From G965218495 sp965262785 (lineage in GTDB: Bacteria; Bacteroidota; Rhodothermia; Rhodothermales; Bin80), in NCBI GenBank assembly GCA_965262785.1, contig OZ253559.1, positions 2,542,001 to 2,606,000 on the forward strand: a DNA stretch of 64,000 bases. Reading direction: 5' to 3'. Below, one piece after another: positions 9,652 through 18,883 of this stretch (within the stretch, counting starts at the first letter, position 1; each line of letters starts with the position of its first letter). The notes below the pieces were generated by a model. That model worked only from the letters and a program-made list of their open reading frames with translations, did not search any database and was not told the DNA's origin. Position numbers and translations under genes: made by a program.

Positions 9652-11031
9652 GCTCACCTGCGGACGCTTTCGGGGTATAGATCTAGGCCTCCGAGGTGAA
9701 AGTAAATGGCATTAGCAAATCGCCATTTGTTGCGGAAACCCCTACTGCGCACTTTGATTGTTTTGATCCGGCTGTTGATGCCTTCCGCAGGGCCATTGCT
9801 CACCTTCAGGATGATCGCATTGAGGATACCCCACAGGTGTGTTTTGATGGTTCTGGCGGCTGCCTTGACCGGGTCCAGCCGACACCGCATGGCCCACGAC
9901 AACCATCGCTCCCAACCCTTACGCGCCCATGTGCGGTGGACATAGTGCCACAACTGCAGGGCCATTTCCTTGATAGCCCACGCGCGGGCCGTCTTCAACG
10001 TGCTGGTACGCAACCGCTGGAAGCGCGCCTTCTGCTTACCAGACATGTTGGCCGGGTGAGTCAACCAATCATACTTGGTTCCCTTGAGGTCTTCCAGGCC
10101 TTCCTTCATCAATGCCCGGTGCTCCTGGCGCCGAACCTTGTCCACGGCAACTCCCAGACATTTCACCACGTGGAATTTGTCAAAGGCCACCTTCCGTTGC
10201 GCCTCTGGCACATGCTCCAGCGTGGCGTTGATGTAGGCCGGCCACATGTCCATGCTGACACTCTCGATGCCCTCCAGTTGCTCCAAAGTGAGCCCAGCAT
10301 ACCAACGCGTAAGTGTTTCTTTCTTACGGTCTTCGCCCACATGCAGCACCGTACCCGCCTTTGCATCCGAAACAATGGTGACATACGCATGGCGCTTGCG
10401 AAAAGAGGTCTCATCCACGCCAATATGGGCTACATTCCGTTCCTTCCTCCGCGCAAGGCCGCGTTGCACCGCGCGCTGCATGATCCCGTCTATCGCATTC
10501 CAGCTCACCCCCATCAGACGAGACACCGCCGATACACTCGCCTCCTGCAGCCAATCAATCACCAGCGTCTCAAACCCTGCAGTGAACCGTGACATAGGTT
10601 CCGCCCACGGAACCGACACGGTGCGCACTCCATGCTCCGGACATTCCACGCGGGGAAGTTCCGCAACCACCATGGTGCGATACTCGCACAAATCCAGGTG
10701 ACGCCATTGCCGACGACGGTGGTCGTAGCCCGGAGACGCCGAGCCGCACTCCGGGCAAGGCAGCTGATGGCCGTCCTCGCAAGCTACATGAATCCGGACT
10801 TCTTGCGCCTCATGCGCAAACGTCACCTCGGAAACCTTCCAGGGAGCCTGGATGCCCAAGAGGCAACCGATATCAGTCTTTAGTTGTGACATATCGCTGC
10901 TGGGGTTAGAGAACGTGTGCGCCATCGTGTTGATGGCCTTGAAACAGACAAGAAGCGGGTATGAATCCGCATCATCTCATTTCGTTTCCCGTTGAATACA
11001 ACACTGCACCCATCTAATTAGGGGAAGAGCC
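9626..11031 (-). mobile_element. ISL3-family insertion sequence, copy A (1406 bp)
   Basis: Complete insertion sequence bounded by imperfect inverted repeats: the left end reads GGCTCTACCCC and the right end, read inward, GGCTCTTCCCC. It carries one transposase on the minus strand and is flanked by the 8-bp direct repeat CTTTTTCT (9618-9625 and 11032-11039). It interrupts the Kelch-symporter gene in its last transmembrane segment. The element has the same length, ends and transposase protein as copy B at 50551-51956, which lies in the opposite orientation. Two identical, intact copies point to recent activity. Confidence 0.95.
9654..10925 (-). CDS. ISL3-family transposase (copy A)
   Basis: DDE transposase of 423 residues. 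The N-terminal part has the zinc-finger-like CEDGHQLPCPECG and a CxxH in VECPEHGV near residues 55-110, followed by a helix-turn-helix-like VSRLMGVSWNAI. The catalytic domain shows GVDETSFRKRH (first Asp near residue 170), SMDMWPAY (second Asp) and a C-terminal SNGPAEGINSRIKTIKV with the Glu, an arrangement typical of ISL3 elements. The stop lies 26 bases inside the left end. The protein is identical to that of copy B. Confidence 0.95.
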   Translation of the reverse strand: MAHTFSNPSSDMSQLKTDIGCLLGIQAPWKVSEVTFAHEAQEVRIHVACEDGHQLPCPECGSASPGYDHRRRQWRHLDLCEYRTMVVAELPRVECPEHGVRTVSVPWAEPMSRFTAGFETLVIDWLQEASVSAVSRLMGVSWNAIDGIMQRAVQRGLARRKERNVAHIGVDETSFRKRHAYVTIVSDAKAGTVLHVGEDRKKETLTRWYAGLTLEQLEGIESVSMDMWPAYINATLEHVPEAQRKVAFDKFHVVKCLGVAVDKVRRQEHRALMKEGLEDLKGTKYDWLTHPANMSGKQKARFQRLRTSTLKTARAWAIKEMALQLWHYVHRTWARKGWERWLSWAMRCRLDPVKAAARTIKTHLWGILNAIILKVSNGPAEGINSRIKTIKVRSRGFRNKWRFANAIYFHLGGLDLYPESVRR

Positions 11032-11039
11032 CTTTTTCT

Positions 11040-11206
11040 TATACGCAGGCATTGGGATCGTGACCTGCTTCGTGGTCGGATACGTCGCCAGCGTCTTGTT
11101 GCCATTTGGTAAGCCACAATTGCGGGGGTTGACCATCTATAGTCTCGGTTCGCGCGACGCGGCTTCCACTGGCCGCGTCACTAACAGACCTGCACCTAAC
11201 GGATAA
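11040..11206 (+). pseudogene. Detached 3' end of the Kelch-symporter gene
   Basis: If the IS and one copy of the 8-bp duplication are removed, the symporter frame runs straight from AAHFF at 9624 into this segment and continues for 55 codons to the TAA at 11204-11206. The encoded tail has a hydrophobic helix (YAGIGIVTCFVVGYVAS) followed by GKPQLRGLTIYSLG, which resembles the C-terminus of other sialic-acid SSS transporters. It has no start of its own and is presumably not translated now. Confidence 0.88.
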
Positions 11207-12441
11207 GCCAGAAGCAGAGTGGAGGCGTGAGCAGTTTCGGGCGCCAGGGACGATCTTGAACTGACGAAGGTTCGTAGGAGCGGTTGCAGGCGACATTGAC
11301 GCAACGCTGCTCGCAGGTTCTTGGAATGCCGAACCCGCGACGTCAGATTGCAAACGGCGCGCAGCGAGCAGCAGCAGCGGGGATATAGGGGGAATGGGTT
11401 GGCTTTGTGCGCCACAAAACATTGACCGGTGACCTGCAAAGGTCAAGTACAGTGCGCACGAAACCCTTAGGGGATTTGTGCCACTAAGACGCCAGCCTGT
11501 GCATTTGCTCCGAGACCTACGCTTAGTGCTCGCTCGTCCGCAATGCGGTTCTATCAGTGAACCTGGGTTTGCCGCGCATGTCACGCACCGGTGTCAGTAG
11601 TCTGGAGTGGTACACGAATGGCGAAAACGATTGCAACTAGAACGTATTAGCCGTCATGCCAAAAGAGTAACAGGTGCATGTGTATCAAGCGACCTAGTGT
11701 GCTCCACATTGCCTAGCCTTGCGGCTGATCAGTCCCACTACAATGGCGGTCGAGTCCTTGGAGGTGACCGTTGACTAACGTGTCTGGCTTGGCCTCTCCT
11801 TGCTCACTTTCCATTCGGCCTCGCCAACTTGAGTGGTGGGTTGCACTACAAATCTGTGGATCATCACAATCAGGAAAGTGAAGGTCGCAAGATCCCTGAG
11901 AATGAAAATTGCTACTACATTGGCCGGAGGCCAGTGCCATCAACTTTGCATGCTTCACAGCACAAGTGAGACCCGGCATCCGTAACCTGTGTGTGGCTGC
12001 AAGCTCCGGACCAGAATGATGCCAGGCGTGTTCCGACTATGGATATCCGCTGTACCTTCGGCCAGAATGGCTGGGCATCGCGCAGTGATAGAAACGACAA
12101 GGAGGCAGAGATGCTGGATGACAAATTGGACGACAACGTCATGACATGCGACAAGGACTATGCCGCTCCGCTTGTATATCCACGAACTGGGCACAGCGCG
12201 TCTGGGTTGCAACCCCAAGAAATTGGTGATCAGAGCTTTTTGCCCGGCGCAAGATGGCCCTCGCCTGCTCGTAACCGATGGCTTGGGTATGAGCTCGCCA
12301 GCATGTCAGAGTCTGCGCTTACTTTCACGGAATTCACTCGGTCTGTGCATGCACTGTCGAGAATTTAAAGCGAGGAGACCTGCACGCTTAGCCATCTGCT
12401 ATGACGTGGTAGGAATGATCATCTGAGCTCATTGCAAATGA
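11207..12441. other. 1.2-kb region without a recognisable gene
   Basis: Between the severed symporter tail and the lyase gene I see no protein I recognise. A minus-strand ORF at 11039-11584 spans the severed coding tail and is Arg/Ser/Pro-rich like antisense noise; overlapping plus-strand ORFs at 11991-12426 give no known motif. No tRNA or long repeat was seen. The stretch is long for this otherwise compact genome and could be eroded genes or hold regulatory sequence for the lyase. Confidence 0.5.
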
Positions 12442-12455
12442 ATGTTAGCAGCACT

Positions 12456-12460
12456 AGGAG
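12456..12460 (+). promoter_or_regulatory. Ribosome-binding site deciding the lyase start
   Basis: AGGAG, 8 bases before the ATG at 12469. It favours that start over the in-frame ATG at 12442. Confidence 0.7.
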
Positions 12461-12468
12461 CGCGTACC

Positions 12469-13389
12469 ATGTTTAGACTTCCGGGACTTACGGCCGCCGT
12501 CTTTACGCCGCTATGTGGAGATGGATCGCTGAATTTGGATCAGATCCCAGCCATCGTGGACCACCTGGAGCGCGACGGCGTCTCTGGCCTATATGTTCTG
12601 GGGAGCACCGGAGAGGGGACCTCCCTGACCAGCTGGGAACGCCGTGCTGTGGCCGAAGCGTATGTGCAGGCAGCTAGCGGGCGCCTGCCGGTAGTTATAC
12701 AGGTCGGACACAATAGCCTCGGCGAATCACGTGCGCTTGCTGAGCATGCGCTGCATATCGGCGCGGATGCGATTTCGGCGACGTCGACATATTCTTTCAA
12801 ACCGGAATCCACCGAGGCACTGGTCAAATGCCTGGCGGAGGTTACGGCAGGCACCCCTGAATTGCCATTTTACTTCTACCATCTCCCAGGGAAAACAGGT
12901 GTGGAGCTGGACCTTTACGAGTTCCTCCGCCTCGGCGCGCAGCGCCTGCCGGCCTTGGCTGGCATCAAGTTTTCAGATCCAAGGCTCTACGAGTTTCAGG
13001 CCAGCAGACTTCACATTCAGGGTGACTGCTTCGACTTCGTTTCTGGCGTCGATGAAATGCTGCTGTGCGCGTTGGTCGTGGGGATGCAAGGGGCCGTGGG
13101 TACGACCTTCAACTTCGCGGCGCCGCTCTACCTGCGTATCATCGCTTGCTTTGAACGTGGCGACATGCAGCAGGCGCGGCACTATCAAGCCCAGGCTGCA
13201 GCGATGATTAACATTGTCCTGCGCACCTGCGGGCGTCCTGGCTTTAAGGCTCTAATGAGCGTGATTGGCCAGGACTGCGGACCGCATCGGCTACCGCATG
13301 GTACGGCTTGCAAAGATGATGTAGCCAGGATGACACAAGCCCTGGAGGCCGCCGGGTTTTTTGAATGGAGACGTGCCAAAGAGATATAA
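12469..13389 (+). CDS. nanA: N-acetylneuraminate lyase
   Basis: Class I aldolase that splits N-acetylneuraminate into N-acetylmannosamine and pyruvate in the cytoplasm. The 306-residue TIM barrel has the family's carboxylate-binding GSTGEGTS near residue 45, the catalytic Tyr137 in FYFYHLPG and the Schiff-base Lys167 in AGIKFSD. The following LYEF, VDEMLL, GAVGTTFNF and a C-terminal GQDCGPHRLP are specific to neuraminate lyases within the dihydrodipicolinate synthase family. I considered a hydroxyproline-pathway deaminase of the same family because of the neighbouring genes, but the YxYHxP pattern and the sialidase and transporter upstream favour NanA. No NanE or certain NanK is adjacent; a ROK protein lies at 23308-24294. 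Confidence 0.9.
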   Translation: MFRLPGLTAAVFTPLCGDGSLNLDQIPAIVDHLERDGVSGLYVLGSTGEGTSLTSWERRAVAEAYVQAASGRLPVVIQVGHNSLGESRALAEHALHIGADAISATSTYSFKPESTEALVKCLAEVTAGTPELPFYFYHLPGKTGVELDLYEFLRLGAQRLPALAGIKFSDPRLYEFQASRLHIQGDCFDFVSGVDEMLLCALVVGMQGAVGTTFNFAAPLYLRIIACFERGDMQQARHYQAQAAAMINIVLRTCGRPGFKALMSVIGQDCGPHRLPHGTACKDDVARMTQALEAAGFFEWRRAKEI

Positions 13390-13674
13390 ACCGACGGCAG
13401 TCATTGGTTGGCGGCGCCTACTCACATTATGAAGGTCCACGACGACGGGCTGCTCATCACGTGGCACGATAAGTTAAGTGAGATACCAATTGAGATGTAA
13501 CGTGGCAAGCGTGCTCTTGCCAATTCAATCCTGCAATTATACCCACAACGTGGGCAGGTGCGTGACACCCGAAGCGCTTGGCTTCAGGTAGTGCCGGGGT
13601 CGCGAACGTATCCGGGCAACTGCGTCCGGCTAGAGTATGCCTACTCGAGTCAGGTACAAAAGACAGCTGGACCC

Positions 13675-14658
13675 CTATATCTCAACCTCCACGCCCAGTC
13701 CGCGCTGGTCTGCAAGCGCATAGGCACGGCTGGCAACCGCCAGGTCCTGGGCGGCACTGCCGACGGACTTGAAAAAGGTGACCTCTTCGCGAGACTTGCG
13801 TCCCTGCGCTTTGCCCATTGCTACCTCGCCCAATTCGGCGCGGATGTGATCTTCGTCAATTCGTCCGGCCCTGATCGGCGCGATGAGGTCTCCGGCCTCC
13901 TCTAAGGCGGCTGCACGCTGATCTACAAATAGGGCGGCCCGGCACACGGTATCCGCCGGTATTTCTGTCATGTCGGGCCGAAATGACCCGACTCCATTGA
14001 TATGGCAACCGGGTTTGAGGTACGAATCGTCAAAGACCGGGGTCAACGAAGTGGTTGCGGTGCAGATTACGTCCGCATCCGAGAGCTGAGTCAGATTTCG
14101 CGCCACCGAAACATCGATGCCGTATTTTGCTGAAGCCTCTGCAGCAAATCGCGCTGCATTCTCTTTGCTTCGGCCATAGATTAGCACCCTCTCAATGGGG
14201 CGCACAGAAAGCAAAGCCTCAAGCTGCGTGCGTGCCTGAACGCCTGCGCCGAATATGGCCGCAGTCGACGCGTCCGGAAGTGCCAATAATTCCGTTGCGA
14301 GACCCGCGCCTGCACCTGTGCGCAAGGCAGTAATAAATTCGCCGTCCATCACGGCCAGCGGTGTGCCGCTTGCCGCGTCAATCAGGATCACTAAAGCGTG
14401 GATAAACGGCAGGCCACGGAGGGTGTTGTTGGGATGCACTGCGACGATTTTTTGGGCCACTTGCCCATGTGCTGGCGAATACACCGGCATGAACAGTGCG
14501 CGCGCCTGATGCTCCGGGATGGCAACATTCATGCGCACCGGAACGTGAGTGTGGCCACTTGACAATGCGGCAAACGCATCACGCATAAGCGCAATGGCAT
14601 CCTTCATCGTCACCGTGCGCTTGACGACGGCTCGAGACAGAATTCGCAGAGTTGGCAC
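13675..14658 (-). CDS. ornithine cyclodeaminase/mu-crystallin family, probable pyrroline-2-carboxylate reductase
   Basis: NAD(P)-dependent enzyme of the OCD/mu-crystallin family, 327 residues. Residues about 115-125 have the conserved TALRTGAGAGLATELL, followed by a Rossmann nucleotide site GAGVQARTQLEAL near 135 and CTATTS, then GVGSFRPDMTEI near 215. Members next to a trans-3-hydroxyproline dehydratase usually reduce delta-1-pyrroline-2-carboxylate to L-proline, and here the gene lies 26 bases downstream of such a dehydratase on the same strand. True ornithine cyclodeaminase or alanine dehydrogenase activity cannot be excluded from sequence alone. About 285 bases separate its end from the convergent nanA; that gap holds only a 23-codon ORF. 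Confidence 0.85.
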   Translation of the reverse strand: MPTLRILSRAVVKRTVTMKDAIALMRDAFAALSSGHTHVPVRMNVAIPEHQARALFMPVYSPAHGQVAQKIVAVHPNNTLRGLPFIHALVILIDAASGTPLAVMDGEFITALRTGAGAGLATELLALPDASTAAIFGAGVQARTQLEALLSVRPIERVLIYGRSKENAARFAAEASAKYGIDVSVARNLTQLSDADVICTATTSLTPVFDDSYLKPGCHINGVGSFRPDMTEIPADTVCRAALFVDQRAAALEEAGDLIAPIRAGRIDEDHIRAELGEVAMGKAQGRKSREEVTFFKSVGSAAQDLAVASRAYALADQRGLGVEVEI

Positions 14659-14684
14659 GGCGGGATCTGCTAAAGGTGAGGGTG

Positions 14685-15725
14685 CTATCGTAAGATAAAC
14701 CCGTCTCGCAACGGGTCTTCAGGGTCCATCCAGAAAGTGTTGCGACCGGTTATATAGGCACGGCCTTCGACTTCAGGGATGATGGCCGCATGCGGCCCGA
14801 AAATTGTCTCTTCCTTGGCACGAACAGTAAAGCTGCTGCCAATAATGCTCTCGATGATGATGGGCTCGTCAAGGCCAATCTCGCCACGCGCAAAGTGCAA
14901 AGCAGCGCGGCCGCTGACTCCAGTGCCCGTGGGGCTGCGGTCAACCTCGCCCTGAGCGAAGACACACACGTTGCGGCTATGACTGCCTTCGGCTTTCCCA
15001 GGCCCGACGAAGACTGTGCCATACAGGAACCCTAGGTCCGCCTCGAATGGATGCTCGGTAGAAATGGTAGCCTGGATGGCACGCTTGATGGCCATACCCT
15101 TGCGCACGAGCTCCTCATGCTGTTGCGGAATGCACATCACTCCTGCATCTGACGCCTGCACATACGCATAGAATGCACCACCATAGGCGATGTCGTAGGG
15201 CACCTTTCCTAAGCTTGGTACGGCGACCGATCGGTCCAAGGCGTACGCAAATGACGGCACATTGAGGAAACGTACAGATCGGACCTTGCCGCCCGGCGTG
15301 TCGGCAAAGGCGGTCACAAGCCCCGCGGGCGTGTCAATGCGCACGCAAGTCGAAGGCACCGTCACCGGAAGCAGGCCAGTCTCCAATGCCACCTTGGTTA
15401 CCGCTATAATGCCGTGGCCACACATGGTGCTATAGCCCTCATTGTGCATAAAGAGCACGCCAAAGTCCGCACTATTGGTCACGGGCGGCGTGATCAGGCA
15501 CCCGTACATGTCCGTGTGGCCGCGCGGCTCCCACATAAGAGTCGTCCGAAGCGCGTCGTGGTGCTGCATGAGCTCCCGCCTGCGTGCGAGGATAGTGTCG
15601 CCGCCAAGGGTAGGGTAGCCGCTCACGATGACGCGAAGAGGCTCGCCCTCGGCGTGAGCGTCAACCGTGGTGATGCTAGGGGCCGCGGGGCGCCAAGCCT
15701 TCATCCTGGTATAGTCCAAGCTCAT
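14685..15725 (-). CDS. trans-3-hydroxy-L-proline dehydratase (proline racemase family)
   Basis: Proline-racemase-fold enzyme of 346 residues. Proline racemases and 4-hydroxyproline epimerases use two Cys; here the first is kept (Cys102 in MCGHG) but the second site reads DRSPTGTG with Thr266. A Cys/Thr pair is the known mark of trans-3-hydroxy-L-proline dehydratase, which forms delta-1-pyrroline-2-carboxylate. The downstream OCD-family reductase would then complete the route to L-proline, so the two genes make a coherent operon. The substrate is found in collagen, which fits matrix or host-tissue scavenging. The enzyme has no leader and is cytoplasmic. Confidence 0.88.
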   Translation of the reverse strand: MSLDYTRMKAWRPAAPSITTVDAHAEGEPLRVIVSGYPTLGGDTILARRRELMQHHDALRTTLMWEPRGHTDMYGCLITPPVTNSADFGVLFMHNEGYSTMCGHGIIAVTKVALETGLLPVTVPSTCVRIDTPAGLVTAFADTPGGKVRSVRFLNVPSFAYALDRSVAVPSLGKVPYDIAYGGAFYAYVQASDAGVMCIPQQHEELVRKGMAIKRAIQATISTEHPFEADLGFLYGTVFVGPGKAEGSHSRNVCVFAQGEVDRSPTGTGVSGRAALHFARGEIGLDEPIIIESIIGSSFTVRAKEETIFGPHAAIIPEVEGRAYITGRNTFWMDPEDPLRDGFILR

Positions 15726-15890
15726 TGGGGTGCAGTGATCAGAATTGGGAGGTGGGAACGGCAGATTGCCGAAGGACTAGCCTCGACGAGAGGACCGCTT
15801 CAACGGTTCGAGCGGGACGAAGATTCGAGTATGGTTAGTGTCGCGCATAGTAAATTGTCGGCTCACGCCGGCAAGCATTCTTACTAAGTC

Positions 15891-18056
15891 ATGGTACGTT
15901 CTGCACATATACTCCTCGTTGTGGCATGTGGGTTGATCCTTGCGCCAGCGGCCTCGGCGCAGTCAGAAGATATCTACAGCCGGCCGCTCCAAGCTGAGCG
16001 CAGCCGAACTTATGACGCGCTGCACTACAAGGTCCATCTGAGTTTTGACGAGTCAACAAAATCGCTCTATGGATCCAACACGATCACCCTGACTCCACTG
16101 CGGGACAACTTTTCGGAGGCCGTCCTGGATGCCGAAACCTTCACGGTCGACGAGGTTACCGATTCCGATGGAGCCGCGCTTTCCTTTGTGCAGAAACCGC
16201 ACAGCCTCAGCGTCCACTTTCCAGAGCCATATGCCTATGAGGATACAGTCACCTTCACGGTAACGTATCACGCGAACAATGTGGACGTCGACGGGCCTGC
16301 ATACGGAGTGGCCGCTTCCTACGACCTCGGAATTGGCTTCAAAGATGCCTCCGAAGACAACCCGCAGCTGATTAACACGCTGTCCTTTCCTCGGGGTGCA
16401 CGTCACTGGATGCCGTGCTATGATCACCCCAATGACCGAGCTACAAATGAAACGCTTGTCACGGTCCAGAAAGAGTACAAGGCGCTGTCCAATGGACGCC
16501 TTGTTTCGGTGACTGAAGAAGGCGATGGGCAGCATACCTATCACTGGCTGCAAGAGCTTCCACATCCAACGTATCTGTACGTCGTAGTGGCCGGGCCATA
16601 TGTCGTCCTGGAGGATTCGATGGGCAGCCTGCCCGTAAACTATTGGGTGTACCCTCAGGACGTGGATGATGCAATGCGTTCATTTCACCGAACACCGGAA
16701 ATCCTTCAGTTTCTCGCCGAGGTCTATGGCGTACCCTATCCGTGGGTCAAGTACGACCAGATTACCATCCCCGGGATTGGAGGTGGCGCAGAGAGCACAA
16801 CGGCGACGGTTCTCGGGCAGTCCACGATCCACGATGAGGCCGCTGAGCAGGACTATCCGAGCGACTGGCTGGTGGCGCACGAGGCAGCACACCAGTGGTG
16901 GGGCAACATGATTTCCTATCGCGACTGGCCACAGACGTGGCTCAGTGAAAGCTTTGCGACGTACAGCGAGTATCTCTGGGCACGCCACGCCCATGGTCCA
17001 GATGAGGGCGCCGTTAATTTGTTACGAAAAAAAGAGTCCTACTTCAACGAGGCCCGCTCGCGTTACAAACGGCCTGTAGTGTTTCGACGATGGCAATTCC
17101 CCAATCACAACTTTGATCGACACACGTATCAGAAGGGAGCCGCAATCCTGAATATGCTCAGCCACTTGATGGGTGAGCGAGACTTCCGGCGCTCTATGCA
17201 GCACTTCCTGACCAAGCACGCTTATCAGCCTGTCGAAACACAAGACCTCATGGTCGCCATAAAGGAGGCGACCGGCCAGAATCTGGACTGGTTCTTTGAG
17301 CAGTGGATTTTCAGTGCAGGGCACCCCGTGCTGGAAGTCACCAGGGAGTGGGACGACGATCAGAATGAGCTTCACCTCACGGTGAAGCAAGTACAGGACA
17401 CGCTACTTGGTGTCCCCGCTGCCTACAGCATGCCGGTGACCATTCGAGTGGAGTCTGAAGGCGATACGCTTCTGCGCGCAGAGGCATGGCTCTCGGAGCG
17501 GCTTGAGAGATTCACATTCCCACTGTCCAAAAGACCCCAGATGGTGCGGTTTGACGACGGGGACCACCTCCTTGTCGAGTGGACGCACCCTAAGTCGACG
17601 GAGGAGCTTCGGTACCAACTTCAGTACGACAACGCGCTTGGCAGGGCTCGGGCGGCGGATGAGCTCAGCAAGTACAGCAGCGAGCCAGCGGTGCAGGAGG
17701 CACTGTTCCACAGCGCAGTGCATGACGCATTCTGGCATGTGCGCGAGGCAAGCATTGAAGCCCTCGGCGAAACGACTGCGCCGGAATTCCTGATGGAGCG
17801 GAGCATGGATGTGCACTCGCGTGTCCGTGCTGCGGCTATTCGGCAGCTCGGTCACCGCCGCAACTCCGCGTATGTCGACTTCTTTAAGGCGCGATTTGCG
17901 GAAGATGACAGCTACGTTGCCCGCGCGGAGGCCCTCAGGAGTCTTGGAATGGTGGGCAGCAGCGAATTGCGGCCGTTTCTGGAGGCCGCGATGGCAATAA
18001 AGTCACCCCGCAACGTGGTCCGTGCTGCTGCAGCGTCGGCACTGGACCAGCTCTAA
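15891..18056 (+). CDS. M1 family zinc aminopeptidase with HEAT-like C-terminus
   Basis: Exported metallopeptidase of 721 residues that should remove N-terminal amino acids from peptides. A signal peptide (LLVVACGLILAPAASAQ) precedes the N-terminal saddle domain. The zinc site is HEAAHQWWGN near residue 330, with the third ligand Glu in SESFATY about 18 residues on. The usual GxMEN exopeptidase motif appears as GGGAEST, a departure that may change substrate choice. From about residue 575 the chain turns into helical repeats resembling HEAT units (VREASIEALG, VRAAAIRQLG, ARAEALRSLG). It is divergent from the hydroxyproline pair and ends 3 bases from a convergent lipoprotein gene, leaving almost no room for a terminator. 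Confidence 0.92.
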   Translation: MVRSAHILLVVACGLILAPAASAQSEDIYSRPLQAERSRTYDALHYKVHLSFDESTKSLYGSNTITLTPLRDNFSEAVLDAETFTVDEVTDSDGAALSFVQKPHSLSVHFPEPYAYEDTVTFTVTYHANNVDVDGPAYGVAASYDLGIGFKDASEDNPQLINTLSFPRGARHWMPCYDHPNDRATNETLVTVQKEYKALSNGRLVSVTEEGDGQHTYHWLQELPHPTYLYVVVAGPYVVLEDSMGSLPVNYWVYPQDVDDAMRSFHRTPEILQFLAEVYGVPYPWVKYDQITIPGIGGGAESTTATVLGQSTIHDEAAEQDYPSDWLVAHEAAHQWWGNMISYRDWPQTWLSESFATYSEYLWARHAHGPDEGAVNLLRKKESYFNEARSRYKRPVVFRRWQFPNHNFDRHTYQKGAAILNMLSHLMGERDFRRSMQHFLTKHAYQPVETQDLMVAIKEATGQNLDWFFEQWIFSAGHPVLEVTREWDDDQNELHLTVKQVQDTLLGVPAAYSMPVTIRVESEGDTLLRAEAWLSERLERFTFPLSKRPQMVRFDDGDHLLVEWTHPKSTEELRYQLQYDNALGRARAADELSKYSSEPAVQEALFHSAVHDAFWHVREASIEALGETTAPEFLMERSMDVHSRVRAAAIRQLGHRRNSAYVDFFKARFAEDDSYVARAEALRSLGMVGSSELRPFLEAAMAIKSPRNVVRAAAASALDQL

Positions 18057-18059
18057 AGC

Positions 18060-18854
18060 TTAGCGCGCAAGCGTTACAATCGTCCAGAGCTTAAGCTGCT
18101 CAGAAACCGCGATGCCTTGGCCGGGGCTCCGCGTACGTCCGGAGCTGCCATCGCCCAGCCCGGCGGCGCGTCCACCAAAGCCAGGCACGGCGCCACCGCG
18201 CCCACCACGACCTACAGCGCTGCCTGGGCCGTCCGAACCCTGCCGGAGTTCGTCGAAGTCAAGCGGTGAAGTCTCCAAACCAAGCCCAATGGTGCTTCCC
18301 ACGGGAGTCCCGAGATCAAAATGAGTACTCGAATTCAGTGGGATGAGCACCTCAATGGTGAGCGTGCCATACTCCATGGCAGCACTCGCGCTGACGTTGG
18401 GCAGGCTGTTAACTGGGTGCCGCCATACCTCGTCGCCCTGGACAATTTCGAAATAACTGGCGGCACGTTCAATGGCACCTCGCATCCGTTCCGCGCCTGC
18501 GGCAGCGTTGACGGACGCTGCCGGTCTGTCTTGCCCACTCATCCCCGTTGGATACCGCAGCCCGATGACTTTCTCTTTGCCCCCGGTGGGATCAATCCAG
18601 AAGGTCAGGCCGCGCGTGACAATCTGCCGGATCACCTGCTGGTTGTGCGACACCAGCGCGATGTACAGGTTGTCCTGGTCGTTCAGAACGCCCAGAGAAA
18701 ACTCCGAGCCGTCCACAGGGCTAAGTGCGCCTTCCCACTCCGCAACCTTGGCATCAACAATAACTTCTTCTGCAGGAGCTCGGCTCGTAAGCGATTGTGC
18801 TGCTGTGCAGCCGCCGGCAAAAAGAATGAATGCAAGCAGGTTTCGAGCCGCCAT
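18060..18854 (-). CDS. lipoprotein with CBM9/DOMON-like domain and Gly/Arg-rich segment
   Basis: Predicted lipoprotein of 264 residues; the lipobox ILFAGGC puts the lipidated Cys at about residue 16. The body resembles the carbohydrate-binding family 9-like fold seen in outer-membrane or surface proteins: IVDAKVAEWEG, LYIALVSHN, LTFWIDPTG and IEVLIPLNS in the expected order. Residues about 210-245 are very Gly/Arg-rich (VGRGGRGGAVPGFGGRAAG). It is the last gene of a minus-strand set with a TonB-type barrel and a Spy-like protein. Function unknown; it may be a surface partner of the barrel. Confidence 0.72.
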   Translation of the reverse strand: MAARNLLAFILFAGGCTAAQSLTSRAPAEEVIVDAKVAEWEGALSPVDGSEFSLGVLNDQDNLYIALVSHNQQVIRQIVTRGLTFWIDPTGGKEKVIGLRYPTGMSGQDRPAASVNAAAGAERMRGAIERAASYFEIVQGDEVWRHPVNSLPNVSASAAMEYGTLTIEVLIPLNSSTHFDLGTPVGSTIGLGLETSPLDFDELRQGSDGPGSAVGRGGRGGAVPGFGGRAAGLGDGSSGRTRSPGQGIAVSEQLKLWTIVTLAR

Positions 18855-18883
18855 TGGAATCGTGATTTTTCAGCCGCTACGGG

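Noticed and set aside
11039..11584. 181-codon minus-strand ORF after IS copy A
   Set aside because: Overlaps the severed symporter tail on the opposite strand and has no recognisable motif or start signal.
12469..13389. Hydroxyproline-pathway deaminase (HypD type) instead of NanA
   Set aside because: The neighbouring racemase-fold and OCD genes fit the 3-hydroxyproline route, which needs no such deaminase, and the YxYHxP, LYEF and CGPHRLP motifs are those of neuraminate lyases.
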